From Hymenobacter artigasi (GTDB lineage Bacteria > Bacteroidota > Bacteroidia > Cytophagales > Hymenobacteraceae): a stretch of 64,000 nucleotides of DNA. The position numbers were made by a program, and so were the translations under genes. The stretch is from assembly GCF_012275535.1 (NCBI RefSeq), contig NZ_JAAVTK010000010.1:62001-126000 (forward strand), given 5' to 3'. Under the pieces are notes generated by a model that saw only the letters and a program-made list of their open reading frames with translations, was not told where the DNA came from and made no database searches. This document shows positions 7,633-16,346 of this stretch, piece by piece. Positions within the stretch are counted from its first letter, which is position 1. Every line of letters begins with the position of its first letter.

Positions 7633-8616
7633 CTACACTTTGGCGTAGGTCACTTCCTTCACTGCTTTCACCACGCGGGCCACGTTGGGCAGCGAGGCTT
7701 CGATGAGCGTAGGAGCGTAGGGCAGGGGCACGTCGGCGCAGGTGATGCGGATGACGGGGGCATCGAGGTAATCGAAGGCGCGGCGCTGCACGATGTAGGC
7801 CAACTCGCCCGAGATGCTGGCCAGCGGCCAGGCCTCTTCGATAACCACCATGCGGTTGGTTTTCTTCACCGACGCAACCAGGGTGTCGTAGTCAATCGGG
7901 CGCACCGAACGCAGGTCAATTACTTCGGCTTCAATGCCTTCCTTGGCCAACTCATCGGCGGCCGTGTAGGCGATTTTCATCATCTTGCCGAAGCTCACCA
8001 GCGTGACGTGCTTGCCGGGGCGCACGATGTTGGCTTTGCCGATTTCGAGCAGGTACTCTTCCTCGGGTACTTCGCCCTTGTCGCCGTACATCAACTCCGA
8101 CTCCATGAAAATCACCGGGTCGGGGTCGCGGATGGCCGATTTCAGCAGGCCTTTGGCGTCGTAGGGGTTCGAAGGAATGACTACTTTCAGGCCGGGCGTA
8201 TTGGCAAACCAGTTCTCGAAGTTCTGCGAGTGCTGGCTGCTAAGCATGCCGGCGTTGCCCGTCGGGCCCCGGAACACGATGGGGCAGGAGTATTGCCCAC
8301 CCGACATCGAATAGAGCTTGGCAGCCGAGTTAATTACCTGGTCGATAGCCACCAACGAGAAGTTGAAGGTCATGAACTCGATGATGGGAATCAGCCCGTT
8401 GGCCGCCGCGCCCACGCCGATGCCGGCGAAACCCAGCTCAGCAATCGGGGTATCAATCACGCGCTCGGGGCCGAACTCGTCGAGCATGCCCTGGCTTACT
8501 TTGTAGGCGCCGTTGTACTCGGCCACTTCTTCGCCCATGAGGAACACCCGCGGGTCGCGGCGCATTTCCTCGGACAGGGCCTCGCGCAAGGCCTCACGGA
8601 ATTGAATTTGACGCAT
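7633..8616 (-). CDS. pdhB: pyruvate dehydrogenase E1 component, beta subunit
   Basis: A 327-residue protein matching the transketolase-like beta subunit of 2-oxoacid dehydrogenase E1 over its full length. Visible family motifs are the thiamine-diphosphate glutamate region (VFLMGEEVAEYNGAYKVSQG), IDTPIAELGFAGIGVGAA, the FRGPTGNAG loop and the C-terminal domain starting VRPGKHVTLVSFG with VIEEAWP. With the alpha subunit (not in the window) it decarboxylates pyruvate and passes the acetyl group to E2. The gene stands alone here. The ATG at 8616 is the family start; an upstream extension is unlikely because a promoter lies in it. Confidence 0.93.
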   Translation of the reverse strand: MRQIQFREALREALSEEMRRDPRVFLMGEEVAEYNGAYKVSQGMLDEFGPERVIDTPIAELGFAGIGVGAAANGLIPIIEFMTFNFSLVAIDQVINSAAKLYSMSGGQYSCPIVFRGPTGNAGMLSSQHSQNFENWFANTPGLKVVIPSNPYDAKGLLKSAIRDPDPVIFMESELMYGDKGEVPEEEYLLEIGKANIVRPGKHVTLVSFGKMMKIAYTAADELAKEGIEAEVIDLRSVRPIDYDTLVASVKKTNRMVVIEEAWPLASISGELAYIVQRRAFDYLDAPVIRITCADVPLPYAPTLIEASLPNVARVVKAVKEVTYAKV

Positions 8617-8654
8617 GGTTTTCTTTAGGGTAAAGCCGGTTTTCAGCCGTTGGG

Positions 8655-8686
8655 CAAAGCTACGACAAGCACGGGCGTTGGGCAAA
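8655..8686 (-). promoter_or_regulatory. promoter of pdhB
   Basis: On the minus strand TTTG (8683-8686) is followed after 20 bases by TAGCTTTG (8655-8662), an exact match to the Bacteroidota -33/-7 pattern. The predicted leader to the ATG at 8616 is about 35 bases. Confidence 0.65.
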
Positions 8687-8690
8687 TTAT

Positions 8691-8792
8691 AGGGTATGAG
8701 GGTTTGGGGGTATGAGGGTAGGAGTTATTACATCCTATACATACACACCCTCTAAACCTCCTACCCCCATACCCTCTTACCCTCATACCCTA
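8691..8792. repeat. G-tract inverted repeat, copy 2
   Basis: Two 34-base arms (8691-8724 and 8759-8792) are complementary with only a few mismatches. Each arm is a string of GGGTATGAGGGT-like words. It lies between the promoter of pdhB and the 3' end of the lipoprotein gene and overlaps that gene's last codons. Confidence 0.8.
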
Positions 8793-10598
8793 TTTCAGCG
8801 CCTCCCGAAACACCTTGCCTTGGGCATAATCCTGAAACTCCAGGTCTTCCACGGCGCGCTGGGCGTAGGTGCGGTCCAGTGCCACGGCCTGCTTGAGGAG
8901 GGTGCCCACGGCGGCTTCGTTTTTCTGGCGGGCAGCCACCACAGCCAAGCCGTAAATGGGCGCGGCGGCCGTGGGGCGCAGGGCTTGGGCTGCCTGGTAC
9001 TGCTCCTGGGCCAGCTCGTAGTGCTCGCGGCCCACTTCGATTAGTGCGCGGTTGAGGGCGTTCTGATAGCTCGGGCCGGCGTATTGCAGGCTGCGCAGGG
9101 CCTCATCGGGCTGGCCAACTTCGATTTCCAGGGCGGCGCGGTCGGAGAAAATTTTGCGCAGCAGTGGGCGCGGGCCGCCCAGCTTGATGGCGTAATCGTA
9201 GTTCTGGAGGGCTTCGAGGCGGTCGCCGGCGCGGTGGTAGGCGGTGGCGGCGTGGTAGAAGAACTCGGCCGTGGGGTTGCGGTGGGCGGCCAGCGTGAAG
9301 TTGACGGCCGCGCGGCGGTAATAGGCCTTCTGGATTTTATCGGTGGGCTCTTTTTCGGCGCGCATCAGCAGCACCACGCCCAGGTTGTGGAAGGCCTCCC
9401 AGCTGTTTGTATTGGCGGCTGATACTTCGTAGATGCGCTGCTTCTCAGCTAGTAGCGGCGTGAGCGTGGCCGAATAACGCAGTTCCTCGGGCGTTAGCGC
9501 ATCAGTTTCAACTTGCTTCTCTACAATCTTTTTCGAGAGCAGGTACACTTCCGAATCGTAGCGCTTGGGGGCGGTGTAGGTCACGGCCACCGTGCCGAAA
9601 CGCAGCACCGGGTAGATGTACTGCTCGATGTAATCGAAGTAAGTGAGCTGGTGCAGGGCCTTTTCCTTCTGCTCGAACGTGCCTTTGGTGTCGTTGATGA
9701 TGGTGACGACGGAGTCAATCTGGTCGGCTTTCAGGGCCGAGGTCGTGACTTTTTGCAGGAGGGTGTCCCACTTGCGCACGTAGGCCAGCGTGTCGTATCG
9801 AATCTCCTCGTTCTTATTGAGATACGAGAAATTCTTCACCCGCTGCTTGTAGTAGTAGAGCAGCATCCGGACGCGCTTGCTGGCCAGCAGGCGGTTGTGG
9901 GCATCAGTAGAATCGGGCGAGTGGCCGGCGATAATGAGCACCTGCCGGGTGTGCTGGTTGGCATCAATGAGGTCTTCGAGGGCGGCCACGTTGGTGCCCA
10001 GGTAGCCCCGGATAAACCACTTGTCCTCATCGAAAAAGAAGGGCAGCACGCGGGTGCCGCTCATGGTATTGTTGGCGCGCTCGGGCAGCAGGGCCAGGGT
10101 GGTGTCTTCGCGCACCACAAGGCGGGCGGGGTCGGCGATGCCGCGGGCCACCCGCACATCGGCGGGGGCACGGAGGATTTTGCCGTTTTTCTTCAACTCA
10201 CGCACCTGGGCGTGGGCCAGCAGCTCGCCGGGGTTGCGGCCGGGCGTGTTGGGTAAGGTAAACTTTTGGGTGGCCAGGAGCTGGCCCTTGTGGTCGTCGT
10301 CGTACACATAGTTGCCCGAGGTGAAGGTGATGCGGCCGAGGGTGTCTTCGCGCAGGCCGTGCTCGTAGCGGTAGCGCAGCAGCAGCTCGTAGGCCACGCC
10401 TTTGTGCAGGTGGTTGGCGGGCACGCGGGCTTCTACAGAGAAGGGCACGGCCTCGCCCGAGGCCGTGAGCACGGCGGGGCGGGCCACCACGGTGCGCCCG
10501 GCTTCGGCCTGCTTCAGCACCCGGGGCAGGGTGCAGGCCGAGAAAAATACGGTGGCTGCCAGCAGCCCGTGGGCCACTGGCCGCAAATAATTACGCAT
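8790..10598 (-). CDS. TPR lipoprotein with an OmpA-like segment
   Basis: A 602-residue protein with a lipoprotein signal (hydrophobic run ending FFSAC, Cys22 as the lipidation site). The central part contains IIAGHSPDSTDAHNRLLASKRV, which resembles the peptidoglycan-binding motif of OmpA-family domains (GHTDxxGxxxxNxxLSxxRA). From about residue 400 to the end there are several tetratricopeptide-like helix pairs (AFHNLGVVLLMRA, AEFFYHAATAYHRAG, AAPIYGLAVVAARQ). It is probably an outer-membrane lipoprotein in contact with the cell wall. It has its own promoter upstream and no obvious partner gene. Confidence 0.7.
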   Translation of the reverse strand: MRNYLRPVAHGLLAATVFFSACTLPRVLKQAEAGRTVVARPAVLTASGEAVPFSVEARVPANHLHKGVAYELLLRYRYEHGLREDTLGRITFTSGNYVYDDDHKGQLLATQKFTLPNTPGRNPGELLAHAQVRELKKNGKILRAPADVRVARGIADPARLVVREDTTLALLPERANNTMSGTRVLPFFFDEDKWFIRGYLGTNVAALEDLIDANQHTRQVLIIAGHSPDSTDAHNRLLASKRVRMLLYYYKQRVKNFSYLNKNEEIRYDTLAYVRKWDTLLQKVTTSALKADQIDSVVTIINDTKGTFEQKEKALHQLTYFDYIEQYIYPVLRFGTVAVTYTAPKRYDSEVYLLSKKIVEKQVETDALTPEELRYSATLTPLLAEKQRIYEVSAANTNSWEAFHNLGVVLLMRAEKEPTDKIQKAYYRRAAVNFTLAAHRNPTAEFFYHAATAYHRAGDRLEALQNYDYAIKLGGPRPLLRKIFSDRAALEIEVGQPDEALRSLQYAGPSYQNALNRALIEVGREHYELAQEQYQAAQALRPTAAAPIYGLAVVAARQKNEAAVGTLLKQAVALDRTYAQRAVEDLEFQDYAQGKVFREALK

Positions 10599-10674
10599 TA
10601 AAACACCTGAGGTGGGAAAACAAAAACCGCCCTTACAAACGTAGAAGTCCTGAAATTAGTCGGCTTTGGAGGCG

Positions 10675-10682
10675 CAAAATTA
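10675..10682 (-). promoter_or_regulatory. -7 box upstream of the TPR lipoprotein gene
   Basis: TAATTTTG on the minus strand matches TAnnTTTG exactly and lies 77 bases before the ATG at 10598. I see no -33 element at 19-20 bases. Confidence 0.45.
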
Positions 10683-10760
10683 CACCCGTCCTGTTGCCCT
10701 TGCCCTCCCAATGCCTTATCTTAGCCCAGAGAAACTGTTTTTCGCTAGCCGCTACCGCCC

Positions 10761-10979
10761 ATGAAACGCTTCACCGACTACCTCGAAACGCAGTCTTTCG
10801 GCCTTTGCTCGGCCCTGGCCGGGAAATGGGGCTTCAGCACCCGCAGCGTCCGGCTCTCGTTTGTGTATGCCTCGTTTTTCACGTTTGGCTCGCCCATCGT
10901 GCTTTATTTCGCCGGGGCGTTCTGGATGAATGTGCGGCGCGCCATGCGCCAGCAGCGCAGCACGGTTTGGGATTTGTAA
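10761..10979 (+). CDS. small PspC-like membrane protein
   Basis: A 72-residue protein with one hydrophobic segment (SVRLSFVYASFFTFGSPIVL and on). The layout, an N-terminal soluble part, a glycine-containing hinge and R-x-x-F-V-Y before the helix, resembles PspC domains, which act at the inner membrane in envelope stress responses. The match is by pattern only. It is a single gene, followed directly by a strong terminator. Confidence 0.65.
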   Translation: MKRFTDYLETQSFGLCSALAGKWGFSTRSVRLSFVYASFFTFGSPIVLYFAGAFWMNVRRAMRQQRSTVWDL

Positions 10980-10989
10980 TTACTGGATT

Positions 10990-11050
10990 GAAATAAAATG
11001 ATGCTGCCCCAGCTTAACTCGTTTAGGCTGGGGCAGCATCATTTTATTTC
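10990..11050. terminator. bidirectional terminator with a 24-bp perfect stem
   Basis: The arms 10990-11013 and 11027-11050 are perfectly complementary. It separates convergent genes, and its right arm contains the last codons of the glycosyltransferase gene. Confidence 0.9.
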
Positions 11051-12096
11051 AGCCCTAACTCGCTGAACCGCCGTTTGCCCTTGGCAAAATATGCCCACAC
11101 CAGACTGCCATTGTACACGCCGGCCCTGTCGCGCACCCGCAGGTGCGGCCGGGCCGCCAGTCGCTTCTTTCGCCAGTATCTAAAGCTGCCATAGAAGCTG
11201 AAGTGCGCCCGTAGTACGGCCCAGAAATCCCCCACTTGCCCGCTCGCAATAAACCGTAGGCCGGCTACGCCATCCAGCACGAGGCGCTGGAACATGGGGC
11301 CATACAGCTCGCCCGGCGCGGCATTTTTGTAGAGCAGCGCCAGGCCGTTGCGGAAGTTTAAATACGTTTTGCGGGGATTGGTTTTGTGCAGCGTGCCGCC
11401 CCCAACGTGCTGCACGGCGCTGCCGCCGTGGTACCAGACTTCGTGGCCGGCATTCTGGAGCCGCCAGCAGAAGTCGATTTCCTCCATGTGCGCGAAAAAG
11501 GCTGGTTCCAGGCCGCCCAGGGCTTGCCAAGCCGACCGGCGTACCATGAGGCAGGCCCCGGTGGCCCAGGCCACGGGGCGCGGGTCGTCGTACTGGCCCA
11601 GGTCCTTTTCGAGGGTATCGAAGAGGCGGCCCCGGCAGAAGGGGTAGGCCAGGCGGTCGAGGTAGCCGCCACCGGCGCCCGCGTACTCAAACAGCGTAGG
11701 GTCGGCGTGGGCCAGAATTTTGGGCTGCACGGCGGCGATGCGCGGGTTGGCTTCGAGCAAGCTGCGCAGGGGGCGCAGCCAGCCCAGGGTGACTTCCACA
11801 TCGGAGTTCAACAGCACCAGAAAGTCGCTGTCGACCTGCGCCAACGCCTGGTTGTAGCCTTCGCAAAAACCCCAGTTGCGGTCGAGCAGCAGCAGCTCCA
11901 CGGTTGGGAAATCGCGGGCCAGCAGCTCAATAGAGTCATCGGTAGAGGCGTTATCGGCCACTATCACGCGGGCCCCGTCGGCATGGGCGAGCACGCCGGG
12001 AAGGAAACGGGCGAGAAAGCCCGCCCCGTTCCAGTTCAGGATGACGATGGCCACGTCGGCGCAGGCGCCGGCCGGGGCCGCAGTATTAGGCCCCAA
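11044..12096 (-). CDS. family 2 glycosyltransferase
   Basis: A GT-A fold family 2 glycosyltransferase of the rhamnosyltransferase-like type. It shows VAIVILNWNG at the N-terminus, the nucleotide-binding DNASTDDS, the metal-binding region LLNSDVEV and the later MEEIDFCWRL motif, then a basic C-terminal region (RYWRKKRL). The start is uncertain: there is no ATG, so translation begins at TTG (12096, overlapping the end of ybaB by 11 bases) or at GTG (12054), which is just before the first strand. It probably adds a sugar to a surface polysaccharide or lipid. It shares a transcript with ybaB. Confidence 0.85.
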   Translation of the reverse strand: MGPNTAAPAGACADVAIVILNWNGAGFLARFLPGVLAHADGARVIVADNASTDDSIELLARDFPTVELLLLDRNWGFCEGYNQALAQVDSDFLVLLNSDVEVTLGWLRPLRSLLEANPRIAAVQPKILAHADPTLFEYAGAGGGYLDRLAYPFCRGRLFDTLEKDLGQYDDPRPVAWATGACLMVRRSAWQALGGLEPAFFAHMEEIDFCWRLQNAGHEVWYHGGSAVQHVGGGTLHKTNPRKTYLNFRNGLALLYKNAAPGELYGPMFQRLVLDGVAGLRFIASGQVGDFWAVLRAHFSFYGSFRYWRKKRLAARPHLRVRDRAGVYNGSLVWAYFAKGKRRFSELGLK

Positions 12097-12424
12097 AACC
12101 GCTCAAATCGAGGCCGGGCACGTTGGGCATCAGGCCACTGGTTTTGCGCTGGAGTTCCTGGCGGGCCAGCTCAGCGGCTTCGTCGAGGGCCTTGTTCACG
12201 GCGGCCACCACGAGGTCGGCCAGCATGTCGCGGTCCTGCGGGGTAAGGAGCGATTCGTCGATTTCGAGCTTGAGGATTTTGCGGTGGCCGTTGGCAGTGG
12301 CGCGCACGAGGCCGCCGCCGGCTTCGCCCGTGGCCGTGATGTGCTGGATTTCCTGTTGGGCCTGCTGCATCTTGTCCTGCAGCTCTTTCACTTTGCCCAT
12401 CATGCCGGTGATGTCGAATGCCAT
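12086..12424 (-). CDS. ybaB: YbaB/EbfC nucleoid-associated protein
   Basis: A 112-residue protein of the YbaB/EbfC family. The N-terminal coiled region (MMGKVKELQDKMQQAQQEI) and the later VRATANGHRKILKLEID strand pair are typical, followed by the helical ending AVNKALDEAAELARQEL. Members form dimers that bind DNA without strong sequence preference. In many genomes ybaB neighbours dnaX or recR; here it overlaps a glycosyltransferase gene instead. Confidence 0.9.
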   Translation of the reverse strand: MAFDITGMMGKVKELQDKMQQAQQEIQHITATGEAGGGLVRATANGHRKILKLEIDESLLTPQDRDMLADLVVAAVNKALDEAAELARQELQRKTSGLMPNVPGLDLSGFGA

Positions 12425-12544
12425 ATTGCTAGTTGTCAGTTATTGTTTGTCCGTTGCTAGTGAACAGCGGTTGGGCCGAAAAGGATGCCTTATCCCATTA
12501 TTATCGGCTAAAATTACCCGCAAAAGTGGTGGCCGGATGGCGGA

Positions 12545-14539
12545 TTATTTTAGGATGGTGACTGCCCCCGTGGCCGAAAAAGGCTTGCCGTCTTCGTTGT
12601 TCTGCTGGAAACGCCACACGTAGGCCCCCAGCACCGGGGCGTGGCCCTTGATGGTGCCATCCCAGGTTTCGCTGCGCCGGGTGCCCCGGAATACTTCCTG
12701 GCCGTTGCGGTCTACTACTATGAAGGTATAGTCATTCAGGTACTTGCCCTTCACTTCAAGCACATCGTTCAGGCCGTCGCCGTTGGGCGTGAAGGCGGTG
12801 GGAATGGTGAGCGTGAGCTGCCGCGTGATGCTGGCCAGGTTGGAATAGCTGAAGGTGCCGACCGGCAGCCCCGCGCCGCCAATTTGCAGGCGGTAGCGTA
12901 CCACCTGCCGGTCGGTGGGCGGGGTGAGGTCGGTGTAGCTGGTGCCCGTCACGGCCAGGGTGCTCAGCACGGAGCCATCGGCAGCGAGGCGCTGGAGGGT
13001 GTAGGTGGCCGGCAGGATAGGGTCGGGGCCGGTGAAGGCCGTCCAGGTGAGGGCGGCGGTGCTGCCGTCGGGGTCGGCGGCGCTGGCCGAGAGGATGGCC
13101 GGGCAGGTGGCCGGGCTGGCGGGCGAGGTATTGCCGCATACATCCACCAAGGCAACGGTGTAGCAGGGCGGGTTGGCTTTGAGCTGGGCCAACTCGGTGG
13201 AATCGCGGGGTGCCCGCAGCGAGGGGACAGTACCGAAATCGGTGGGCGCGCCGCTGCCGGCCGTGCGGCTGTAGCGGAGCGACCCCCCGGCGGGCAGGGC
13301 CGGCGTGGTCAGCACGGGCGTCAGTACCACCACATTATTGAGGTTGAAGCTGGCCACCAGCCGGGGCTGCGCCGGCGGCAGGGCCGAAACGGTGGTGATG
13401 GCAACCGAATTGGAAACTGCTATTCCGCCGCCCGGCTGGGTGGCCGTTACTACGTAGGTGTACCTGCTGCCGCAGAGCACATCGGTATCCTCCAGCCCCC
13501 CGCTGATGGGCACCACGGTAGTAATGGCGGTGCCGTTGCGGGTGACGGTGTAGCTGGTGCCCGGGCTGCCGGCGTCGGTTAGCAGCAGCTGGTTGCGGTT
13601 GCGGGCCGATGCGCCGGTCAGGCTCAGGGTGCCGATGGCGGGCGAGGTGGCGGGGCTGGTGCCGCAGTAGTCGTTGCGAGCAATGCGGTAGCGGCCTGCC
13701 GCCGCGCCGGGCACGCTCAGGCTGGTGCTGCCCGGCGGCACGGGCACGCTCGGCACATTCTGGAAGCCGCTGCCGGTATCGACCTGCAAGGCGTAGAGGT
13801 AGCCGACGGGCAAATTGCCCACGGCCAGCGTGGCCGCGCCGCCGGGCAGCGGGCTGCTGAGGGTGAGACTGGTGAGGGCCGGAACCACGGCCGTTGCCAG
13901 CGTAAGGGGCTGCACTGAGGGCCGGCTTTCGCACAATCCGTTGGTCGTGTATTTGCCGGTGAGGGTGATGGAAGTGGCCCCGGCCGGCACGGAAATTACG
14001 CCCGGTCCACGGATAATCGGGCTTGGCCCAATAGGGCCGGTGGGCGTCTGAAAAGTGTAGCTGTAAGTATCGTAAGCCGCGTCGGTGATGGTGACCAGCG
14101 CCTGGCCGGTGGGGCAGGGCGCAACCGTGAAGGCGGGAGGGGGGGTATCGTAGACGCGGTAAACGCGGAAGTAATAAATCGGATTGCCAATTACGTTATT
14201 CAGCTCCGATACCGTAACCATGCCCACATCGGCCAGCGTGGGGGTGTAGCTGTAGGGCAGGTAGTTGGGCGGGAAGCAGCGGGGGGTAGAGGTGGTAAAC
14301 GTGGTGCCCACGCCCGGCAGCACCCCATAGCTCAGCACCCTGGAGTCGGCGGTGGGGTCGGTGTGCACAAACCGCACCGGCTGGCCCACGCAGAAGGCCG
14401 TGACCGGGGAGCCATTGATGTCGATAGCGGAAAAAGCGGTGGGGTCGTTGGGTACTGTGGCACACGAGGGCTGGCCCCGGACCGCCTGGGCGGTCAGCAA
14501 CAAGAAAAGCAGCAGAAAACAGCGGTTCACCAGCTTCAT
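12545..14539 (-). CDS. large secreted protein with gliding-motility (type B) C-terminal domain
   Basis: A 664-residue protein with a signal peptide (MKLVNRCFLLLFLLLTAQAV then RGQ). The body is made of repeated beta-rich segments, probably Ig/fibronectin III-like (ALTWTAFTGPDP, YTLQRLAADGS, SYTVTRNGTAI). The last 85 residues match the gliding motility-associated C-terminal domain (TIPTAFTPNGDGLNDVLEV, then VVDRNGQEVF and YVWRFQ), which directs T9SS export. It is therefore likely a cell-surface adhesin-like protein. The ATG at 14539 is chosen because it starts the signal peptide. Confidence 0.87.
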   Translation of the reverse strand: MKLVNRCFLLLFLLLTAQAVRGQPSCATVPNDPTAFSAIDINGSPVTAFCVGQPVRFVHTDPTADSRVLSYGVLPGVGTTFTTSTPRCFPPNYLPYSYTPTLADVGMVTVSELNNVIGNPIYYFRVYRVYDTPPPAFTVAPCPTGQALVTITDAAYDTYSYTFQTPTGPIGPSPIIRGPGVISVPAGATSITLTGKYTTNGLCESRPSVQPLTLATAVVPALTSLTLSSPLPGGAATLAVGNLPVGYLYALQVDTGSGFQNVPSVPVPPGSTSLSVPGAAAGRYRIARNDYCGTSPATSPAIGTLSLTGASARNRNQLLLTDAGSPGTSYTVTRNGTAITTVVPISGGLEDTDVLCGSRYTYVVTATQPGGGIAVSNSVAITTVSALPPAQPRLVASFNLNNVVVLTPVLTTPALPAGGSLRYSRTAGSGAPTDFGTVPSLRAPRDSTELAQLKANPPCYTVALVDVCGNTSPASPATCPAILSASAADPDGSTAALTWTAFTGPDPILPATYTLQRLAADGSVLSTLAVTGTSYTDLTPPTDRQVVRYRLQIGGAGLPVGTFSYSNLASITRQLTLTIPTAFTPNGDGLNDVLEVKGKYLNDYTFIVVDRNGQEVFRGTRRSETWDGTIKGHAPVLGAYVWRFQQNNEDGKPFSATGAVTILK

Positions 14540-14615
14540 AGGGCAGCACTCGTAAGGTAGGGCGGCAGCACCCTTCTCCCATAAAGAAACGCCGATAGTG
14601 GCATTTCCAGTACCC

Positions 14616-16109
14616 TTACTGCCAGTCAAACTTACGGACGAAGGCGGCGGCTTTATGTAAATCCGGGTACAGGACCCGGTCGCGCACCACAAATTTCACT
14701 TCCTGCCCGAAGGCGTCCACCACGCGCTCCAGGGCCTCGGAGCTGCGGCCGGGGCGGCGGAAGGCCAGCGCCTGCACGGCCGTCATCAATTCAATGCCGA
14801 GTACCTGCTCCACGTTTTCGATGACGCGGCGGGCCTTGGTGGCGGCGTTGGCCCCCATGCTCACATGGTCTTCCTGGCCGTTGCTGCTCACAATGCTGTC
14901 CACCGAAGCGGGGGTGCAGAGTTGCTTATTCTGGCTCACAATACCAGCAGCGGTGTACTGCGGAATCATCAGGCCGGAGTTCAGGCCGGGCTCGGCCACG
15001 AGGTATTGCGGCAGGCCGCGCTGGCCCGAAATCAGCTGGTAAGTCCTTCGTTCCGAGATGCTGCCCAGTTCGGCCACGGCCAGGGCCAGGTGGTCGAGGG
15101 CCAGGGCCAGCGGCTGGCCGTGAAAGTTGCCGCCGCTGATAATCAGGTCTTCGTCGGGGAAGATGTTGGGGTTGTCGGTCACGGAGTTGCACTCGGTTTC
15201 GACCACCTGCGCCACGTAGGCCAGCGCGTCGCGGCTCGCGCCGTGCACCTGCGGCTGGCAGCGGAAGGAGTAGGGGTCCTGCACGGCCCGGCGGGGCTGG
15301 GTTTGCAGCTCGGAGCCAGTTAGCAGCTCGCGCAGCCGCCTGGCCACCAGCACCTGCCCCGCGTGGGGCCGGATGCGGTGTAGGTGCTCATTGAACGGGG
15401 CGGAACAGCCGCCAAACGCTTCGGTCGAAAGCGCCCCGATAACATCGGCGGCCGCCGCCAGACGCTGGGCGCGCAGCACGCCATCCACGGCGTAGGCCAG
15501 CATAAACTGGGTTCCATTGAGCAGGGCCAGGCCTTCCTTGGCTTGCAATTTCAGTGGCTCCCAGCTGAAAAGGCTCATGGCGTCTTCGGCGCTGAGGCGG
15601 TAGCCCTGGTAGTTGACTTCGCCCAGGCCCAGCAGGGGCAGGCAAAGGTGGGCCAGCGGGGCCAAATCGCCGGAGGCACCCAGGCTGCCCTGCTCGTACA
15701 CCACGGGCAGCATCTCGCGGTTGTACATGGCCACGAGGCGCTCGGCGGTGGCCATTTGCACGCCGCTGTGGCCGTAGCTCAGGCTCTGGGCCTTGAGAAA
15801 AAGCATGAGGCGCACGAGGTTCTGCGGCACTTCGGCCCCGGTGCCGCAGGCGTGCGACATCATCAGGTTAACCTGCAATTGGGCGCGCTCCTGCGGGGCG
15901 ATGCTCACGTTATAGAGGGAGCCGAAGCCGGTGTTGATACCGTAAATCGGCTGGTCGTCGTGGGCCAGGCGTTGGTGCAGGTAGTCGTGGCAGGCGGCGA
16001 TTTGCTGGCGAGCATCGTCGCCGAGGGCTACGGGGCGACCGTCGGCGATGAGCTTGGCCAGCGCGGCCAGGGTGAGGGGCTGCGCGGGCGAAATGGTGTG
16101 GGTGGGCAT
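14616..16109 (-). CDS. hutH: histidine ammonia-lyase
   Basis: A 497-residue enzyme that removes ammonia from histidine to give urocanate, the first step of histidine breakdown. The Ala-Ser-Gly triad that forms the MIO cofactor is in GSLGASGDLAPLAHL (A145-S146-G147), and the catalytic-tyrosine motif YGINTGFG is at residue 56. Length is as usual for the family. Other hut genes are not next to it; a ureohydrolase that might act later in the same pathway is at 60490, far away. It lies downstream of hisS on the same strand with a palindromic element between. Confidence 0.95.
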   Translation of the reverse strand: MPTHTISPAQPLTLAALAKLIADGRPVALGDDARQQIAACHDYLHQRLAHDDQPIYGINTGFGSLYNVSIAPQERAQLQVNLMMSHACGTGAEVPQNLVRLMLFLKAQSLSYGHSGVQMATAERLVAMYNREMLPVVYEQGSLGASGDLAPLAHLCLPLLGLGEVNYQGYRLSAEDAMSLFSWEPLKLQAKEGLALLNGTQFMLAYAVDGVLRAQRLAAAADVIGALSTEAFGGCSAPFNEHLHRIRPHAGQVLVARRLRELLTGSELQTQPRRAVQDPYSFRCQPQVHGASRDALAYVAQVVETECNSVTDNPNIFPDEDLIISGGNFHGQPLALALDHLALAVAELGSISERRTYQLISGQRGLPQYLVAEPGLNSGLMIPQYTAAGIVSQNKQLCTPASVDSIVSSNGQEDHVSMGANAATKARRVIENVEQVLGIELMTAVQALAFRRPGRSSEALERVVDAFGQEVKFVVRDRVLYPDLHKAAAFVRKFDWQ

Positions 16110-16150
16110 TTAGGGTGGGTGGTGAAGTTGGGGGCCGCAAAGAACGAAAA

Positions 16151-16325
16151 AAACTCCCCTCCTTTTTTAAGGAGGGGAGTTTTCGCGCAGCGATAACAGG
16201 GGTGGTGCCCCTCGTTGAACGATGGCGAAACGATGCGGGCGTTCGTCGCTGGGCCATCGTTCAACGACTTCACCACCCCAATTTTCGCTGACGCGAAAAT
16301 GTCCCCTCCTTAAAAAAGGGAGTTT
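16151..16325. repeat. nested inverted-repeat element between hisS and hutH
   Basis: The left end is a perfect 14-bp hairpin (AAACTCCCCTCCTT, loop of four Ts) at 16151-16182 that is terminator-like. Inside are a 9-bp pair (GGGGTGGTG at 16199 and CACCACCCC at 16271) and a 15-bp perfect pair (TCGTTGAACGATGGC at 16212 and its complement at 16253). The right end (16302-16325) carries the CCCCTCC and GGGAGTTT words again. The whole 175 bases can fold back on itself, as MITE-like elements do. Confidence 0.8.
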
Positions 16326-16346
16326 ATCGTTCAGTGCAAGCTCCGG

